Of a DNA stretch of 43,019 bases, positions 14,888-22,619 are shown piece after piece (positions within the stretch are counted from its first letter, which is position 1; each line of letters opens with the position of its first letter). The translations under genes were made by a program, and so were the position numbers. Location of the stretch: the NCBI GenBank assembly GCA_002376325.1, contig DFMR01000015.1, positions 1,424 to 44,442 of the forward strand, in the 5' to 3' direction. The notes under the pieces were generated by a model that was not told the DNA's origin, ran no database searches, and saw nothing but the letters and a program-made list of their open reading frames with translations. The DNA comes from Proteobacteria bacterium UBA3588. GTDB lineage: Bacteria; Pseudomonadota; Gammaproteobacteria; Thiohalomonadales; Thiohalomonadaceae.

Positions 14888-15195
14888 TGTTTTCTCCGTT
14901 GGTGTTCATAAAAGCCATAACCACGGGGACACAGGGAGCCCCGTTCTTGCGTGATGAGTCCCCGCGCGCCCGTGGTTGATCGTTGTCGACAGCGGCCTCA
15001 TGGGACGTTGCCTTGCCGGTTTCCGGTAAGAGTCCGGCGGGTTTCACCCGATGTTTGCGGGTTGATGAAAGATTAGGGCAGTCACCGCGAAATGTGCTTG
15101 CGAATTAGTGCTGAATGAGTAGTAAAAAAGCAATTTAATCGCTTAAAATATAAAATCAACGCCATAATATTTCACTGAACTTGAGCCTTGAACCC
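14888..15195. other. leuA-lrp divergent control region
   Basis: This 308-bp gap holds a palindromic repeat at 14919-14982, a GC-rich middle with short hairpins (CGGGTTTCACCCG near 15038), and an AT-rich stretch at 15108-15176 directly before the Lrp-type gene. The AT-rich part contains a CATAAT hexamer that could serve as a -10 element and is the likeliest binding region for the regulator. No leucine-rich leader peptide typical of attenuation was found before leuA. Confidence 0.5.
14919..14982. repeat. Imperfect palindrome related to the one at 3824
   Basis: The left arm AACCACGGGGACACAGGG and the right arm CCCCGCGCGCCCGTGGTT are inverted copies flanking an unpaired centre. The left arm matches the minus strand of the 3824-3900 element (ACCACGGGGGACACGGGG) almost base for base, so the two sites belong to one family. 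Here it sits in the 5' leader of leuA. Confidence 0.6.
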
Positions 15196-15660
15196 ATGAA
15201 CCTCGATCGCTACGACCGCCGCATCCTCGAACTGCTGCAACAGGAGGGGCGGCTGACCAACCAGGAGCTGGCCGAGCGCATCGGTCTGTCGCCTTCTCCC
15301 TGCCTGCGCCGGGTCCGTGCCCTGGAAGAGGCGGGCATCATCACCGGCTATCGCGCCGTGCTCGACCCTAGGCCGCTGGGGCTGAGCTTGGTGGCCCTGA
15401 TCCACATCTCCATGGATCGCCACACACCGGAGCGCTTCGCCAACTTCGAGGCTACGGTGGCAGGACTGCCGGAGGTGTTGGAGTGCCTGCTGATCACCGG
15501 CCAGGACGCCGACTACCAGCTCAAGGTGATCGTGCGCGACATGGAGGCCTATCAGGCGCTGCTGCTGGACCAGATCACCCGTATCGAGGGGGTGAGCGGG
15601 GTCCATTCAAGCTTCGTGCTGCGCCGGGTGGTGGACAAGACGGCACTGCCGCTGCCGTAG
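15196..15660 (+). CDS. Lrp/AsnC family transcriptional regulator
   Basis: A 154-residue regulator. The N-terminal winged helix-turn-helix is LDRYDRRILELLQQEGRLTN and ELAERIGLSPSPCLRRVRAL (residues 2-46), and the C-terminal RAM ligand domain includes VLECLLITGQDADYQLKV and the closing GVSGVHSSFVLRRV. Such proteins form octamers that respond to amino acids. The ATG at 15196 fits the family N-terminus better than the TTG at 15181. Divergence from leuA suggests control of leuA and of itself, and leucine as a ligand is reasonable but not shown by sequence. Confidence 0.93.
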   Translation: MNLDRYDRRILELLQQEGRLTNQELAERIGLSPSPCLRRVRALEEAGIITGYRAVLDPRPLGLSLVALIHISMDRHTPERFANFEATVAGLPEVLECLLITGQDADYQLKVIVRDMEAYQALLLDQITRIEGVSGVHSSFVLRRVVDKTALPLP

Positions 15661-15770
15661 AGGGGGCGGCGCCAATGGTAGGATAGTTCCCGCACGAACC
15701 TTGCCAGAATTCCGACGGAATCTACACTCGAAAGGCTACCGTCGAAATCAATGACAAGGATAATACGACC

Positions 15771-18044
15771 ATGCTCCGCAAACTCAGCATTGCCGGCCGC
15801 TACCAACTCAGTGTCATCCTCACCATCCTGGTGGTCCTCTGCGCCGTGCTGTGGGTGACTCTCTCCCACAGCGAAAGAAACCTCCACGCGGCCGAGCAAC
15901 GCGAGCTGGACGGCTTCTACCGCAACATGCTGGCGGAGATCTCTGCCGAGGGCACCATGGCGACGGCGATGAGCCAGCTGGTGGCCGGTATCCCGGAGGT
16001 GCAGCAGGCCTTCGCCGACCACGACCGGGCAAAACTGGAGGCGCTGTTCGCACCCGGTTTCAAACAGCTGAAGGAGCAGTACGGCATCAGGCAGTTCCAG
16101 TTCCATCTGCCGCCGGCCACCTCGTTCCTGCGGGTGCACAAGCTCGGCAAATACGGCGACGACCTCTCCTCGTTCCGCCACACGGTGGTGGAGGCCAACC
16201 AGACCCTGAAGCCGGTAACCGGGATCGAAGTGGGCGTGGCCGGTCTCGGCCTGCGCGGCGTGGTGCCGGTGTTCAATAAGGGCACGCACATCGGCTCGGT
16301 GGAGTTCGGCGCCGCGCTGGATACGTCGTTCATCGAACGCTTCAAGCACCATTACGGGGTCGAGGTCGCCGTTTACCTGAAGGACAAGGAGGGATTCAAG
16401 CGGTTTGCCTCCACCCTCGGCGACACCCAGCTGCTTCCGCCCGCCCTCCTGCAACAGGCGGTGGCGGGAACGGCGGCCACCGGCGACCTCTATGCCGGCG
16501 GCAGGCACTACAGCGTATACGGCAACGTTCTGAAGGATTTCTCCGGCGCACCCATCGGCGTCATGGCCATCGCCATGAATGCCTCCTACTACGATGCCCA
16601 GGCCGCCGCGCTGCGCAACAGCGTCCTCATTATCGGCCTGCTGGCGCTGATCGGCGGCGCCGCCATCGCCTGGTTGTCGGCGCGCCCCATCGTGCGGCCA
16701 ATCCGCCAGCTGAGCCGTTCGCTGGGCGATATAGCCGAAGGCGACGCCGACCTGACCCAGAGGCTGCCGCAAGCGGGGGCGCGCGAGCTGGCCGAGCTGG
16801 CGGGCAACTTCAACCGTTTCATGGCGCGCATCGAGGGCATGGTGGGACAGGTGACGAAGGCCACCAGCCGCCTCGCCCTGGTGGTGGAGGAGCTGGCGAC
16901 CACCGCCGAGGCGACCAGCGAAGGGATGCAGCGCGAACAGATGGAGACGGCACAGATCGCCACTGCCATGAACGAGATGTCGGCGACCGTGCATGAGGTG
17001 GCCGAGAATGCCAGCCAGACCGCCGGCGCGGTGGCGACGGCGGACGAGCAGGCGGAGCAGGGCCAGGGCGAGGTCAACGCCACCATTTCCTCGATCAACG
17101 ACCTGGCCGAGGAGGTGGAACTGGCCAGCGACGTGATCGCCCGCCTCAACGAAAACAGCACCAAGATATCCACCATCCTCGAAGTGATCCGCGGGGTGGC
17201 GGAGCAGACCAACCTGCTGGCTCTCAATGCCGCCATCGAGGCGGCGCGCGCCGGGGAGCAGGGGCGCGGCTTTGCCGTGGTGGCCGACGAGGTGCGCACC
17301 CTGGCGCAGCGCACCCAGCAGTCGACCCAGGAGATCCACGCCATGATCGCCAACCTGCAACAGGGCGCGGGACAGGCGGTGGAGGTGATGGCCGAGGAAC
17401 GGGTGCGGGCGCAGGCCAGCGTGGAACAGGCGGCGCATGCCGGCCAGGCGCTGGAATCGATCACCCATTCGGTGGATACCATCAACGCGATGAGCACGCA
17501 GATCGCCACCGCTGCGGAAGAACAGAGCACGGTGGCGGAAGACATCAACCGCAACATCCACAACATCACCGATGTCGCCGACGAGACCGCCGAAGGCGCC
17601 AAGCATATCGCCGCCGACAGCGAGCAGCTGGCGCAGCTGGTGGAGGATTTGGGGCGCCTGGTCGGCGCGTTCAAGATCGGCGGTGCCAGGGGACAGGACT
17701 TCGGCAAGGCCAAGGCGGCGCATCTGGCGTGGAAGGTGAAGCTGCGCGGCTTCCTCGACGGCCGCGAGGCGCTGAGCCGGGAGGAGGCGGTTTCCGATCA
17801 CGACTGCGTGTTCGGCCGCTGGTACTTCGGCGAAGGATTAAAGCGCTACGGCGACCTGCCGGAGATGCGGCAGATCGAACAGCCGCATCGGGAACTGCAC
17901 GAACTGATCCGGCGCATCGTCGAACTCAAACATGCGGGCGAGGCGCAGCAGGCGGAAGAGGCCTATCACAAGGTGCAACCGCTGTCCGAACACATCGTGC
18001 AGATGATCGACTCACTGGAACGCAAGCTGGCGGAGAAAGAGTGA
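15771..18044 (+). CDS. Methyl-accepting chemotaxis protein with Cache sensor and CZB zinc domain
   Basis: A 757-residue chemoreceptor. A first membrane helix (about 11-31) precedes a periplasmic double-Cache-type sensor to about 280; a second helix (about 283-304) leads to a HAMP domain and the cytoplasmic coiled coil, whose tip is EQTNLLALNAAIEAARAGEQ. The tail from about 647 is a chemoreceptor zinc-binding (CZB) domain: His651, then DHDCVFGRWYF with Cys679, then His706 and His710 in PHRELH, the four expected ligands. The CheA/CheW-interacting part is intact. AAGGA lies ten bases before the ATG. No other chemotaxis gene is in the window, so it works with a pathway encoded elsewhere. Confidence 0.93.
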   Translation: MLRKLSIAGRYQLSVILTILVVLCAVLWVTLSHSERNLHAAEQRELDGFYRNMLAEISAEGTMATAMSQLVAGIPEVQQAFADHDRAKLEALFAPGFKQLKEQYGIRQFQFHLPPATSFLRVHKLGKYGDDLSSFRHTVVEANQTLKPVTGIEVGVAGLGLRGVVPVFNKGTHIGSVEFGAALDTSFIERFKHHYGVEVAVYLKDKEGFKRFASTLGDTQLLPPALLQQAVAGTAATGDLYAGGRHYSVYGNVLKDFSGAPIGVMAIAMNASYYDAQAAALRNSVLIIGLLALIGGAAIAWLSARPIVRPIRQLSRSLGDIAEGDADLTQRLPQAGARELAELAGNFNRFMARIEGMVGQVTKATSRLALVVEELATTAEATSEGMQREQMETAQIATAMNEMSATVHEVAENASQTAGAVATADEQAEQGQGEVNATISSINDLAEEVELASDVIARLNENSTKISTILEVIRGVAEQTNLLALNAAIEAARAGEQGRGFAVVADEVRTLAQRTQQSTQEIHAMIANLQQGAGQAVEVMAEERVRAQASVEQAAHAGQALESITHSVDTINAMSTQIATAAEEQSTVAEDINRNIHNITDVADETAEGAKHIAADSEQLAQLVEDLGRLVGAFKIGGARGQDFGKAKAAHLAWKVKLRGFLDGREALSREEAVSDHDCVFGRWYFGEGLKRYGDLPEMRQIEQPHRELHELIRRIVELKHAGEAQQAEEAYHKVQPLSEHIVQMIDSLERKLAEKE

Positions 18045-18084
18045 TATTTCCTGATGCCGTCGTCTGTTTGTCGGGAGTGAATAA

Positions 18085-18279
18085 GGCGAGAGTGAACTCT
18101 CGCCGAGACGCCAAGATTGGATCGCCTTGGTGATGTCAAGATACAAGACGCTTATCAAAAAGCGTCTGTCTATCTTCCCTTGGCGATCTTAGCGTCTTGG
18201 CGAGAACATCTGTTTTTTAACCATCAAAAAATCAGGACCAGTCTCTCGCCAAGGCGCCAAGCGTGCCAAGAAAAGATTG
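18085..18279. repeat. Long imperfect palindrome of CTCTCGCCAAGACGCCAAG-type units
   Basis: It starts with a perfect hairpin, GGCGAGAG-TGAA-CTCTCGCC (18085-18104). From 18097 to about 18206 the two halves are imperfect inverted copies: left TCTCGCCGAGACGCCAAGAT and ATCGCC, right (reversed) TCTCGCCAAGACGCTAAGAT and CGCC, centred on a perfect AGACGCTT-ATCAAA-AAGCGTCT hairpin at 18146-18167. A third, direct copy of the arm (CTCTCGCCAAGGCGCCAAG) follows at 18242. It fills the gap between the convergent chemoreceptor and DUF2156 genes. It resembles degenerate intergenic repeats seen in many environmental proteobacteria. Confidence 0.75.
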
Positions 18280-18328
18280 TCTTCGGTGTGTTTGCTGAGT
18301 CGCGCCATTTCTGCGGTAATGCCGTTAC

Positions 18329-19414
18329 TCAGTGGTCGCCGCGCCGCAGGGTGAATTTTTCCGCGAACATCGCAGGTCGATAGCTCATCTTCACCCGGCG
18401 CATGTTCTCCAGGCCGAGGTCGTCGCCGACGTTGATGTAGCGGCAGTCGGCAAAGGTCTTGACGAATTCGCGGAACAGGTATTGCGCCGCGCCGGGGATG
18501 GCGAAATCGGTCTTCTCGATCAGGATGCTGGCGACGCTGGCGTTGAGGCGCTCGCCGATGGTGAACCCGGCCAGCCGCCCGTCGATCATCAGGCACAGTC
18601 CCTGCAATCCCAGCGCATCGTAATGGGCCAGTGCCCGTTCGATGCCCTGCCGCTCCAACTCCACGCTGGCGATGAATTCCCCTACAGCGGTGCTGTCCAG
18701 TCCGGCGACACGGGCGCGCATCCAGTTGCTCAACAACTCCCGTATCCCCTGCCAATGATGGTGTTGCAGCGGTTCGACGACATGCTGCGGATAGGCGCGG
18801 CAGAACTGATTGATCTCGCTGCGCTTGGTCTTGTAGCCGTTGCCGCGCAGTTCGATCAGATCGATGCCGCGATAGAGGTAATCGGGAAACGCAGGTTCCA
18901 GCAGCCAGCCGCCTTGCGGCAGGTGCCGCGTGCCGCCGTCGCCGTCGAGCTCCAGCAGGCGCGCGAAGTCCGGGGTGACGTAATCGATTCGGGTTTCGTC
19001 AGGCGCATTGTTATAGTCGTCCATGACGGCGATGCAGCTGCGTAGCGCCTTGAGCTGGTTGTCCGGTGCGCCGATGGGCGGCAGCAGCATGCCCAACTGG
19101 TTGCCGTTGAGGCTGAACAGGCAGAAGCAGTCGGCGATGATTTGATAGAAACCGCTCATGCGCGACAGCCACATGAAGTTGTTGCTGAAGCTGAGATCGG
19201 CGACCACGAAGTCGCTGTTGCGCAGATGACTGTCGAACAGCGGCTTGGCGTCGATGGTGAACGGCAGCAGCCGCTGTTCGCCGGTGGAGAGAAAACGCTG
19301 TGCCTGATGCTGCGTCCGGAGTGTCGTTACGGGAGCCACATAGGAAGGCAGCGGCCTGTTCCGTCGGTGGGGTTCGATGGTGACTGTTTCGCCTGATTCA
19401 GTATTACCGAGCAT
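18329..19414 (-). CDS. DUF2156 protein (phosphatidylglycerol lysyltransferase C-terminal-like)
   Basis: A 361-residue soluble protein of the DUF2156 family, a double-GNAT fold shared with the catalytic part of MprF-type lysyltransferases. Family landmarks are FVVADLSFSNNFMWL, CFCLFSLNGNQLGMLLPP and the C-terminal INVGDDLGLENMRRVKMSYRP. GLQGLCLMIDGRLAGFTIGE is the second GNAT core. There is no membrane domain, so it is not a full MprF. The actual reaction is unknown. The open frame continues upstream but ATG 19414 has GGAG five bases before it and family-like sequence after it. The stop faces a large repeat. Confidence 0.87.
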   Translation of the reverse strand: MLGNTESGETVTIEPHRRNRPLPSYVAPVTTLRTQHQAQRFLSTGEQRLLPFTIDAKPLFDSHLRNSDFVVADLSFSNNFMWLSRMSGFYQIIADCFCLFSLNGNQLGMLLPPIGAPDNQLKALRSCIAVMDDYNNAPDETRIDYVTPDFARLLELDGDGGTRHLPQGGWLLEPAFPDYLYRGIDLIELRGNGYKTKRSEINQFCRAYPQHVVEPLQHHHWQGIRELLSNWMRARVAGLDSTAVGEFIASVELERQGIERALAHYDALGLQGLCLMIDGRLAGFTIGERLNASVASILIEKTDFAIPGAAQYLFREFVKTFADCRYINVGDDLGLENMRRVKMSYRPAMFAEKFTLRRGDH

Positions 19415-19626
19415 ACACGCTCCGCAATGGACCTCTGCATGATGGGTGGGACAGATGCATACCGGGATGGTTCGCAGGGGGCCGCTGCGGGCGGTCTTGG
19501 CGTGGGACTGCTGCGCCGCGCGGCCTCGTGCCCCGGACGCCGCCATTCTCATCCTGCCCCGGTGGAAAGGGAAGAGGGCGCAAGAAATATTTTTCGGCCC
19601 GGTGCGAGCCTCATCGCTCGGACGTT

Positions 19627-20178
19627 TCAGGCACCTTCGGCCTGTTGCAGGCAGCGCGGCTCGATGGTGAGGATGGTGGTGGCGTCGCCGAACCAGATCT
19701 GTCCCTCCTGCAGGGTGCAGTTGAGCTCCATGGTGCGTTGGGCGAGTCGCGCCAGGCCGGTTTCGGTGCCTTCGGGCAAGGCGATGACGGTGAGATTCTT
19801 CAGCCGTTGCGCCGCCGCGCGCAGCGACGCCCACCACAGATCGACGCTCCTGCCGCCATAGGCATAGATCACCACCTGGCGGGCGCGCCCGCACGCCTGG
19901 CGCAGCCGTTTTTCGTCCGGCTGCCCCACCTCTATCCACAGTTCCACCTCGTCGCTGAGCGATTTGCGCCACAGAGCCGGTTCATCGTTGACGCACAGGC
20001 CCTTGGTGAAGGTCAGTAGGTCGTCGGCGTGGTGGGCGAAGGCCAGCAGCCGCACCATCATCCGCGCATCGGTCTCGGACGGGTGGCGGGCCAGGGTCAG
20101 CGCGTGGCGGGCGTAGTAGTGGCGATCCAGATCGGAGATGTCCAGTTCAGCCTTGCAGATGGTCGCTTTGAGGGCCAC
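19627..20178 (-). CDS. yaeQ: YaeQ family protein
   Basis: A 183-residue YaeQ protein, a PD-(D/E)XK-nuclease-like fold of unknown function conserved in proteobacteria. The start MALKATICKAELDISDLDRHYYARHALTLARHPSET is nearly invariant in the family, and the core shows DEVELWIEVGQPDEKRLRQA (with the acidic residue and E-x-G part of the nuclease-like motif) and VVIYAYGG. Length equals the family norm. It reads in the same direction as the next five genes but with its own 60-200 bp gaps. Confidence 0.95.
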   Translation of the reverse strand: MALKATICKAELDISDLDRHYYARHALTLARHPSETDARMMVRLLAFAHHADDLLTFTKGLCVNDEPALWRKSLSDEVELWIEVGQPDEKRLRQACGRARQVVIYAYGGRSVDLWWASLRAAAQRLKNLTVIALPEGTETGLARLAQRTMELNCTLQEGQIWFGDATTILTIEPRCLQQAEGA

Positions 20179-20236
20179 AGGGGTGTCCGCGGTTCAGGGA
20201 AGTGAATATCTCACGCCGTTATCGGGGCCGCGGCGT

Positions 20237-20599
20237 TTACCAGCGGCGCACAAACGGCATGACGGTGAAGTAGAGGATCGCCGTAATGACTGCGAGATAG
20301 ATCAGTACCATTAGGGGTTCACGACGAAAGCGGCGCCACACAGTGTCGTGCCTGCCTGCACGGCGTAACGCCTCGTACTCGGCGCGGACGCGCACGGCGC
20401 GCTCCTCTTCGTAGGTGTCGATTAAGGTGCGCGCCGTCTGCAGATGCGTGTCGTCGCGCAACCAGATGGCGGCGACCGAGATGCCCCAGCGTCCGGCGTC
20501 GGTTTCGTAGTAATCGATGGCGTTGTCGTGGAGCAGGGCGCGGATATCCTCCGCCTCGTCGTCGGGGACGCCGTTGAGCCTGAACAGCAGGATGGGCAT
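20237..20599 (-). CDS. DUF6164 family small membrane protein
   Basis: A 120-residue protein. The N-terminal half, MPILLFRLNGVPDDEAEDIRALLHDNAIDYYET, has the ferredoxin-like fold pattern of putative signal-transducing (DUF2007-like) domains and matches DUF6164, followed by DAGRWGISVAAIWL. A single membrane helix (about residues 97-114, LMVLIYLAVITAILYFTVM) ends the protein, so the domain is tethered to the inner membrane from the cytoplasm. It is 16 bp after the thiamine-binding-type gene and likely co-transcribed. Function unknown. Confidence 0.8.
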   Translation of the reverse strand: MPILLFRLNGVPDDEAEDIRALLHDNAIDYYETDAGRWGISVAAIWLRDDTHLQTARTLIDTYEEERAVRVRAEYEALRRAGRHDTVWRRFRREPLMVLIYLAVITAILYFTVMPFVRRW

Positions 20600-20615
20600 G
20601 GGTCGCGGGGCCGGT

Positions 20616-20924
20616 TCAGCGCGGCGCGTTGCGATGGCGCGCGAGGGCGGCCACCTTATCGCGCAGCGACTGGTCGCGGTCGGTGCGGGTGCCGACCGAA
20701 ATGAAGGTTTGGATACGCGGCGCGCCCAATGCATGCACCGCCTCGTGGCAGCGGCGGATGGCGGCAAACACCGGGTCCCATTCGCCTTCGATGTTGGTGC
20801 CGTTGGCGTGCAGCTCATAGCTCAGACCGGCCTCGGCCAGTACCCGTTCGCAGGCGGCGACATAACGGGAAACGGAGACCTCGGTGCCGATTGGTACCAC
20901 CTGTAGATTGACCAGCGCCTTCAT
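20616..20924 (-). CDS. MTH1187 family thiamine-binding-type protein
   Basis: A 102-residue protein of the MTH1187/YkoF-like family, small ferredoxin-fold tetramers that bind thiamine or related ligands in some members. Signatures are VNLQVVPIGTEVSVSRYVAACE at the N-terminus, YELHANGTNIEGEWDPVFAAI, and PRIQTFISVGTRTDRD. Length and the full motif set are normal. No thiamine gene or riboswitch was seen nearby, so a role in thiamine metabolism is only the family's suggestion. It precedes DUF6164 in a likely two-gene operon. Confidence 0.9.
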   Translation of the reverse strand: MKALVNLQVVPIGTEVSVSRYVAACERVLAEAGLSYELHANGTNIEGEWDPVFAAIRRCHEAVHALGAPRIQTFISVGTRTDRDQSLRDKVAALARHRNAPR

Positions 20925-21012
20925 CGCACGACCTTCATGTAATGCAGGGCGGCTGTCGCCGCCGGATGAAAACGTGATCTTAACCCAGAGAGGTCGCTGC
21001 CGGGGGGCGTAT

Positions 21013-21561
21013 CTACCTGCCGTAGGTGGCCTGCAATTTGGCCACGCCAAGGCTGTGGGCATGCAGCATGAAGTCGATCTGCGCTGCACGGCTGTTGGGA
21101 GCGGCGTCGATGTGGGCGATATCGAGGGCGTAGACCTTGAACTGGTAGCGATGAGGTTTGTCGCCCCTGGGCGGGCAGGGGCCGCCGAAGGCCCGGATGC
21201 CGAAGTCGGTGCGGCCCTCCATGCTGCCTTTGGGGGCGAGGCCGCTGGCGGGATTGCCTGCATCGCGCCGCAGGGTGTGCACATCGGCCGGAATATTGAA
21301 CATTATCCAGTGCCACCAGCCGCTGCCGGTCGGTGCATCGGGATCGTAAAGGGTGACGGCAAAGCTCCTGGTGCCGGCCGGCGCATGGGTCCAATGCAGT
21401 TCCGGCGACAGGTTGCGGCCGTCGCAGCCGGAGCCGTTGTATTCCTGTTGTTTCGCCATCGCCGCCCCCGCCTTGACATCGGTGCTGGTCAGGTCGAAGG
21501 CGAAGAGCGTTGGAGCGGCGGCCAGCAGGCCGGCGCAGCACAGTGCCGTTAGCTTGATCAT
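21013..21561 (-). CDS. Secreted YbhB/YbcL-type PEBP protein
   Basis: A 182-residue phosphatidylethanolamine-binding-protein fold (Raf kinase inhibitor-like) of the bacterial YbhB/YbcL group. A signal peptide (MIKLTALCCAGLLAAAPTLFA) indicates the periplasm. The ligand-pocket motifs are NLSPELHWTHAPAGTRSFAV, YDPDAPTGSGWWHWIMFNIP (with the conserved DPDAP and the histidine in WWHW) and FGGPCPPRGDKPHRYQF. Bacterial members have no settled function. Promoter and neighbours give no clue. Confidence 0.92.
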   Translation of the reverse strand: MIKLTALCCAGLLAAAPTLFAFDLTSTDVKAGAAMAKQQEYNGSGCDGRNLSPELHWTHAPAGTRSFAVTLYDPDAPTGSGWWHWIMFNIPADVHTLRRDAGNPASGLAPKGSMEGRTDFGIRAFGGPCPPRGDKPHRYQFKVYALDIAHIDAAPNSRAAQIDFMLHAHSLGVAKLQATYGR

Positions 21562-21619
21562 GGGCCTGCCCCAGGTCGTTGTGCCCCGACGCCGCGGTTG
21601 CGGGCGCGCCGCGGGCTGA

Positions 21620-22438
21620 TTAGCCCTGTGGTTGACTGGGCGCGACGACGATGTAGCTGTCGTTGACCCAGCCGTAGCTGCCGTCCGGCAACTGCACGTA
21701 GTGCCAGCCGGGTGCCTGGCCGTAGACCGGCAGGTTGTCGCCGCGGTTTACCACGCCGATGACGTTGAAGTCATAGCTCGGGCCGTTGCGCACGTTCAAC
21801 AGTTGCGCGTTCACCATGACTCTGCCGCTGGCGTTGCCGATGACATCGGGAGCCGGCGCTGGCGGCGCCACCACGGTATAGCCGCCGTTGTAGGCGCGGT
21901 AGTAGAGGCCTCCGGCGACGAAATAGGAAATGGCGCCGATGCGTACGTGCAGGAAACCATCGGGCAGCGACATCACAAAGGTGCCCAGAGGCAGTTGTAC
22001 CATCACGAAACCGCGCGGCTCGTGTAGGTAGTAGTGTCCTTGATGGACGTAATAGTCGCGATCGCGGATATGCATCGTGCGGTAACCACGCGGCATCTCG
22101 CGCAGTACGCGCTGGTGCACTTCGCGCCGGTCGTTTCGTTCACGAACCGGCCCGGTGGAATGGCGGCCGCCGGTGTCGCGCCGGTTATTGTTACGGAGCT
22201 GATTGTCGTTAGGACGACGCTGGTCATTGCTGCGCTGGCCGACGTCGTGGGAATCGGCAACGCGCCGGTAGCCGTTGTCGCTGCGGCCGGCGTCGTGCCG
22301 GTTGCCGGAGTCGCGGTATGTGTGGTGACCGAATTGGGCATCCTGCCGATCGGCCGAAGCGGGGGGCGCGGCGGCGAGCAGCGGCACTACCAGCGCAGCG
22401 GCAACCAATACGGTGATGCGTTTCGTCGCGATCGACAT
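21620..22438 (-). CDS. Secreted DUF6515-like protein with bacterial SH3 domain
   Basis: A 272-residue exported protein: signal peptide to about residue 28, a very polar Arg/Asn/Asp-rich stretch (about 30-110, many RDND-type residues), a DUF6515-like region (REMPRGYRTMHIRDRDYYVH to SYFVAGGLYYRAYNGGYTVV), and a C-terminal SH3b domain (VMVNAQLLNVRNGPSYDFNV and GWHYVQLPDGSYGWVN). SH3b domains commonly bind peptidoglycan or metal, so an envelope role is likely. AAGGAG lies before the ATG at 22438; the longer upstream frame is rejected. The disordered region makes it unusually basic and hydrophilic. Confidence 0.83.
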   Translation of the reverse strand: MSIATKRITVLVAAALVVPLLAAAPPASADRQDAQFGHHTYRDSGNRHDAGRSDNGYRRVADSHDVGQRSNDQRRPNDNQLRNNNRRDTGGRHSTGPVRERNDRREVHQRVLREMPRGYRTMHIRDRDYYVHQGHYYLHEPRGFVMVQLPLGTFVMSLPDGFLHVRIGAISYFVAGGLYYRAYNGGYTVVAPPAPAPDVIGNASGRVMVNAQLLNVRNGPSYDFNVIGVVNRGDNLPVYGQAPGWHYVQLPDGSYGWVNDSYIVVAPSQPQG

Positions 22439-22619
22439 TTCTCTTCTCCTTCCGTTCACGGCCCGGGTCATGCCGCCGCCGTACGGGAAACGGGTGGTGC
22501 GTGGGTATAAGGTGGATTGTGGTGCCGAATTGCGTCGGGCGGTAGGTCGGGGCGACTCGAATTTGCACTTCTTTGCAGTCGCTCGCACTTTCCGCCGCTC
22601 GCTCCGGCACCCTGATGGA

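Noticed and set aside
13295..14911. 538-codon open frame on the plus strand opposite leuA.
   Set aside because: Shadow of leuA with low-complexity His/Ala/Asp-rich translation; no start signal or family match.
14888..15195. Leucine attenuator or riboswitch before leuA.
   Set aside because: No leucine-rich leader peptide, terminator-antiterminator pair or known riboswitch core could be traced; only small hairpins and one repeat palindrome.
15552..17801. Very long open frame (about 750 codons) on the minus strand opposite the chemoreceptor.
   Set aside because: It is the antisense shadow of a GC-rich coding gene; its product is His/Gly/Leu/Arg-rich with no domain pattern, while the plus strand encodes a complete chemoreceptor.
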